Made by a program: the position numbers and the translations under genes. A stretch of DNA of 64,000 nt from FEN-1350 sp964386005 (GTDB lineage: Bacteria > Planctomycetota > Phycisphaerae > Sedimentisphaerales > Anaerohalosphaeraceae), in assembly GCA_964386005.1 (NCBI GenBank), contig CAYLSB010000009.1:1-64000 (forward strand), read 5' to 3'. This document shows positions 61,346 through 64,000 of the stretch, one piece after another; position 1 is the first letter of the stretch, and the number at the start of each line of letters is the position of its first letter. Under the pieces are notes generated by a model that saw only the letters and a list, made by a program, of their open reading frames with translations, had not been told where the DNA came from and did not search any database.

Positions 61346-62590
61346 ATGCTTTCGCAAATTCAATCGTCGGGTTCCAGCCACCGGGCACAGCGAGGTGGAT
61401 GGCGTGTTCTCGGTATTCCGGCGGTTCTCTTTGCCCTTGCGGCTCTTCCGGTTCTGGCCGACTGCCCCTCGGCCGATCTGACACGGGATTGCTTCGTCGA
61501 TCTGGCGGATTTTGCGGTGGTCTCCAGCCAGTGGCTCACCGAGGATCCAAATACGGAGGCCCAGGACTTTGCCTTGTTTGCCGAGCAGTGGCTGACGGGA
61601 GATCGATTGCCCGAAGACATGGTCGTCATCCCCGCCGGGACTTTTCAGATGGGCAACAGCAAATCCGCTGACGAAGGGTGGTCAGATGAATTGCCGGTTC
61701 ATACGGTGACTGTAGATTCGTTTGCCATGGGCAAATACGAGATTTCCAACGGGCGATACCGGGATTTCCTGAACTCCGCCCGGACACAAGGGCTGATTAC
61801 TGTAACTAGTGTCGTATATCAAGCCGGATCGGGGACCAGCTATCCCTACTGCGACACCTCGGACTACAGTTCTTATAGTCAGATCGTCTATTCCAACAAT
61901 ACCTTCAGCGTTCGGACCAAAAGCGGGCGGGATATGACCAACGACCCGATGGTCCTGATAAGCTGGTACGGGGCTGTGGCCTACTGTAACTGGCGAAGCC
62001 AGCAGGAAGGCAAACAGATCTGCTACAATCTTTCGACTTGGACTTGTGATTTCAGCAAGAAGGGATATCGTCTGCCTACCGAAGCCGAGTGGGAATATGC
62101 CGCACGAGGGGGATTATCCGGAAACAGATTCCCTTGGGGGGATACGATCAATCAAACCCAGGCAAACTTTTGCAGCTACGATTTCAGTTATGATGTCAGT
62201 CCCGTCAAAGACCAATATCATCCCTTGTGGAATGATGGGCAATCTCCCTACACATCCCCGGTTGGCTTTTTTGATGGGCCCTTGAAGTATAAGAGCCAGT
62301 ACAACTGGCTGGGCAGTACAACCAGCTATCAGACAGCCAGCGGAGCCAATGCCTATGGCTTATACGACATGGCGGGGAATGTCTGGGAGTGGTGTCATGA
62401 CTGGTATGGGAGCTACGGTTCGGGATCACAAACAAACCCAACTGGACCTGGAACAGGTACTTATCGTGTTGTTCGCGGCGGCTGCTGGGACAACGACACC
62501 GACTACTGCCGTGTATCGAGCCGCTTCAGCCGCCACCCGCTCTACCGGGGCGGCGACTACTACGGATTCCGCGTTGTCCTGGACTTTTAA
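61346..62590 (+). CDS. Secreted SUMF1/FGE-fold (C-type-lectin-like) protein with dockerin-like pair; probable DGR target
   Basis: From ATG 61346 (AAGGAG 6 nt upstream) the protein has 414 residues. A signal peptide is followed by a dockerin-like pair (about 45-92: LTRDCFVDLADFAVVSSQWL, then DFALFAEQWL), then the SUMF1 domain (MVVIPAGTFQMGN, RLPTEAEWEYAARGG, YDMAGNVWEWCHDWY, VVRGGCW). The close Cys pair of true formylglycine-generating enzyme is not seen, so sulfatase activation is unlikely. The last 27 codons before GGATTC hold the C-type-lectin surface positions; all 19 of those use NNC codons, whereas 7 of the 37 codons upstream of VRGG do. The frame is open farther upstream but without signals. 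Direct repeats lie on both sides. Confidence 0.88.
   Translation: MLSQIQSSGSSHRAQRGGWRVLGIPAVLFALAALPVLADCPSADLTRDCFVDLADFAVVSSQWLTEDPNTEAQDFALFAEQWLTGDRLPEDMVVIPAGTFQMGNSKSADEGWSDELPVHTVTVDSFAMGKYEISNGRYRDFLNSARTQGLITVTSVVYQAGSGTSYPYCDTSDYSSYSQIVYSNNTFSVRTKSGRDMTNDPMVLISWYGAVAYCNWRSQQEGKQICYNLSTWTCDFSKKGYRLPTEAEWEYAARGGLSGNRFPWGDTINQTQANFCSYDFSYDVSPVKDQYHPLWNDGQSPYTSPVGFFDGPLKYKSQYNWLGSTTSYQTASGANAYGLYDMAGNVWEWCHDWYGSYGSGSQTNPTGPGTGTYRVVRGGCWDNDTDYCRVSSRFSRHPLYRGGDYYGFRVVLDF
62483..62563 (+). other. Candidate DGR variable region in the SUMF1-fold gene
   Basis: These 27 codons encode the segment after VVRGG up to the GFR of the domain end. Fixed positions are Trp2, Cys9-Arg10-Val-Ser12, Arg14, Pro19 and Arg22. 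The other 19 codons (1, 3-8, 13, 15-18, 20-21, 23-27) all end in C while their first and second bases vary, as when AAC codons of a template are copied with adenine-specific errors. The following GGATTCCGC to stop may be the fixed 3' anchor. Confidence 0.65.
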
Positions 62591-62647
62591 TAATCCTTTG
62601 GTTTTTGCTCTTTTACACTTTGTATCCCAGCGAAGAGATGAATCGAA

Positions 62648-62728
62648 CCGGTAGGGGCGGACGGCGTCCGCCCGGATGAAATGAGGCACATGTTCCCGTT
62701 CGGAGGGCACACGCCGTGTGCCCCTGCA
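62648..62728. repeat. 81-bp repeat with two hairpins, copy 2
   Basis: Direct copy of 61158-61238 with three substitutions (two adjacent AA to GG, one G to A). It lies 58 nt after the SUMF1-fold gene stop and 80 nt before the next gene. Confidence 0.8.
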
Positions 62729-62807
62729 AACTGCGGCTGTACAATGAAAATCAAAATCCGGATTCGGATTGAATAATCAAACACAACCTCAATCGGAAAG
62801 GAAAATC

Positions 62808-63797
62808 ATGTTTTCGCGTATCGTGATATTATCGTTTCTGCTGTTGACCGGTTTGAATGGATGTGCGTATGCCCAGTCGCCGGCATCCGACGATCTCAAA
62901 CCCAATCCCAACACCGACTGGTTCAAAGACGCCCGTTACGGCGTCTTCATGCACTTTCTTCCCGGCGACGACAAACAATTGGCGCTGGTCGATGCGTTCG
63001 ATGTCGATGCGCTGGCCAAACAACTGGAGGCGATGGGGGCCAAATACTTCGTCATTACGCTGGGGCAAAACTCCGGATATTTTAACTCTCCAAACGCAAC
63101 TTACGACAAGGTTACCGGATACGCCGCGGGCCAACGCTGCTCCAAACGGGATTTGCCGCTGGCCCTGTATAAGGCGCTCAAACCCAAAGGCATTCGGCTG
63201 ATGTTGTATCTGCCCTGTCAGGTGCCCAACGGCGATGACCGTGCTCAGAAGACCTTCGGACTTCCGCAGGGACGGCAGGATCAACCCATCGACGTCGAGT
63301 TCGCCAAAAAGTGGGCGCAGGTCATTCAGGAATGGTCCGACCGCTACGGCGACAAGGTCGCCGGCTGGTGGTTCGACGGCGGCTACAAGTGGATCCGATT
63401 CAACGAAGACATCGCGCAAATCTACTCACAGGCCGTAAAGCATGGCAATCCCAAGGCGATCGTGACCTTCAATCCCGGCGTCAGTCTGATTCGTCACACC
63501 AAGGCGGAAGATTATACCGCCGGCGAACTGAATGAACCGTTTGCGATGATTCCGAAGGACCGTTTTGTCGAGGGCTCGCAATGGCACGCCCTGACGTTTA
63601 TGGGTTCCCAGTGGGGCCGCCGCGATGTACGATTCCCGACGGAGCAATGGGTCCGGTGGGTTAAAGAGGTGACGGCCAAACAGGGCGTCATCACGCTGGA
63701 TATGGGTCCCAACTGGGATCCCAAGGCCGGTCCCATCGGCGCGCTGGCCGAAGAACAGGTGGCGCAGGTCAAGGCGATCCGCGCCGCGCTGAAGTGA
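62808..63797 (+). CDS. GH29-like alpha-L-fucosidase lipoprotein
   Basis: From ATG 62808 (AAGGAAA upstream) the protein has 329 residues. Signal with lipobox LNGC. The domain has GH29 features: WFKDARYGVFMHF (GH29 opening motif), a (beta/alpha)8 barrel with MGAKYFVITLGQNSGYF, GIRLMLYLP, and GWWFDGGY carrying the candidate nucleophile Asp in the WFDG segment. It is shorter than most fucosidases (about 400 or more) and lacks an additional C-terminal domain, and the acid/base residue was not identified. It likely releases fucose or a related sugar at the cell surface. Confidence 0.8.
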   Translation: MFSRIVILSFLLLTGLNGCAYAQSPASDDLKPNPNTDWFKDARYGVFMHFLPGDDKQLALVDAFDVDALAKQLEAMGAKYFVITLGQNSGYFNSPNATYDKVTGYAAGQRCSKRDLPLALYKALKPKGIRLMLYLPCQVPNGDDRAQKTFGLPQGRQDQPIDVEFAKKWAQVIQEWSDRYGDKVAGWWFDGGYKWIRFNEDIAQIYSQAVKHGNPKAIVTFNPGVSLIRHTKAEDYTAGELNEPFAMIPKDRFVEGSQWHALTFMGSQWGRRDVRFPTEQWVRWVKEVTAKQGVITLDMGPNWDPKAGPIGALAEEQVAQVKAIRAALK

Positions 63798-63845
63798 ACG
63801 GTTCGTTTCCGCGCGTCTTTCATAATGTAAGTTTCGAAGCTCCTT

Positions 63846-63930
63846 TAACAGAATGACGCAAAGACCTTGTGTCGTTCCGGCGAAAGCCGGAATCCGGAAT
63901 ATTCTGTTTGCATTAAACTTCATTCTGTTA
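63846..63930. repeat. Short MITE/REP-like element with terminal inverted repeats
   Basis: Perfect 11-nt ends TAACAGAATGA (63846-63856) and its complement (63920-63930) enclose 63 nt that hold a hairpin TTCCGGC-GAAA-GCCGGAA (63875-63892) with a stable GAAA tetraloop. It carries no gene. Such palindromes are scattered in many bacterial genomes. Confidence 0.65.
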
Positions 63931-64000
63931 GAGCGTCAAAGTTTCTGAATGATTCACGATGTTTTCTTGATCCCCACTCTCGGCCGGATTAAGATACGCT

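Overview
The window reads as chromosome from a member of the Planctomycetota, most likely the Phycisphaerae (Sedimentisphaerales-like). This is an inference from style of content. Many large secreted proteins end or begin with short dockerin-like EF-hand pairs; there are PEP-CTERM exported proteins, a Tat-exported sulfatase, GH127 and GH29 glycosidases, a C10 peptidase and a CotH/lamin-tail protein. Housekeeping genes are scattered among them. I see no tRNA, rRNA, CRISPR array, insertion sequence or prophage.

Left part (1-20.1 kb): a minus-strand block of secreted proteins. Two copies of a module (beta-helix/dockerin protein, then a PEP-CTERM protein whose ATG overlaps the preceding TGA) lie at 1-4.7 kb. 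One beta-helix copy is reduced to its 3' end. Both PEP-CTERM genes carry a long G tract (11 and 12 G) at the same codon position, and both are one G short of an open frame. Then come a 1631-residue CotH/lamin-tail protein, a beta-propeller membrane protein, a regulator overlapping an acyl carrier protein gene, a GH127 enzyme and a 1382-residue beta-helix protein with long glycine-rich loops.

Middle (20.5-46.7 kb): a zinc metallopeptidase convergent with an ATP-grasp ligase, an endonuclease/phosphatase-family lipoprotein, a sulfatase, an aldolase-like protein, a PilZ protein, then a plus-strand metabolic run (trxB, aldo/keto reductase, purB, pyrE, a small PQ-loop-like membrane protein, GAF-enzyme I). 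After that come pcm-recG, a dehydrogenase/sialidase-like pair, a large repeat protein and a C10 peptidase.

Right part (46.8-64 kb): ftsK, a TPR lipoprotein, a membrane protein, then dnaN-dciA-gyrB with a DnaA-box-containing gap upstream of dnaN (origin candidate, no dnaA or recF beside it). An ABC-F ATPase, a small lipoprotein followed by cdaA-cdaR (c-di-AMP synthesis), an exported isoaspartate methyltransferase, a SUMF1-fold secreted protein and a GH29-like lipoprotein complete it.

Two signals stand out as possible diversity-generating systems: (1) the paired G-tract PEP-CTERM genes, which look like phase-variable loci, and (2) the 3' end of the SUMF1-fold gene, where 19 of 19 predicted variable codons end in C, the signature of a diversity-generating retroelement target. 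That gene is also flanked by two 81-bp repeats that match at 78 positions. No reverse transcriptase or template repeat is in the window.
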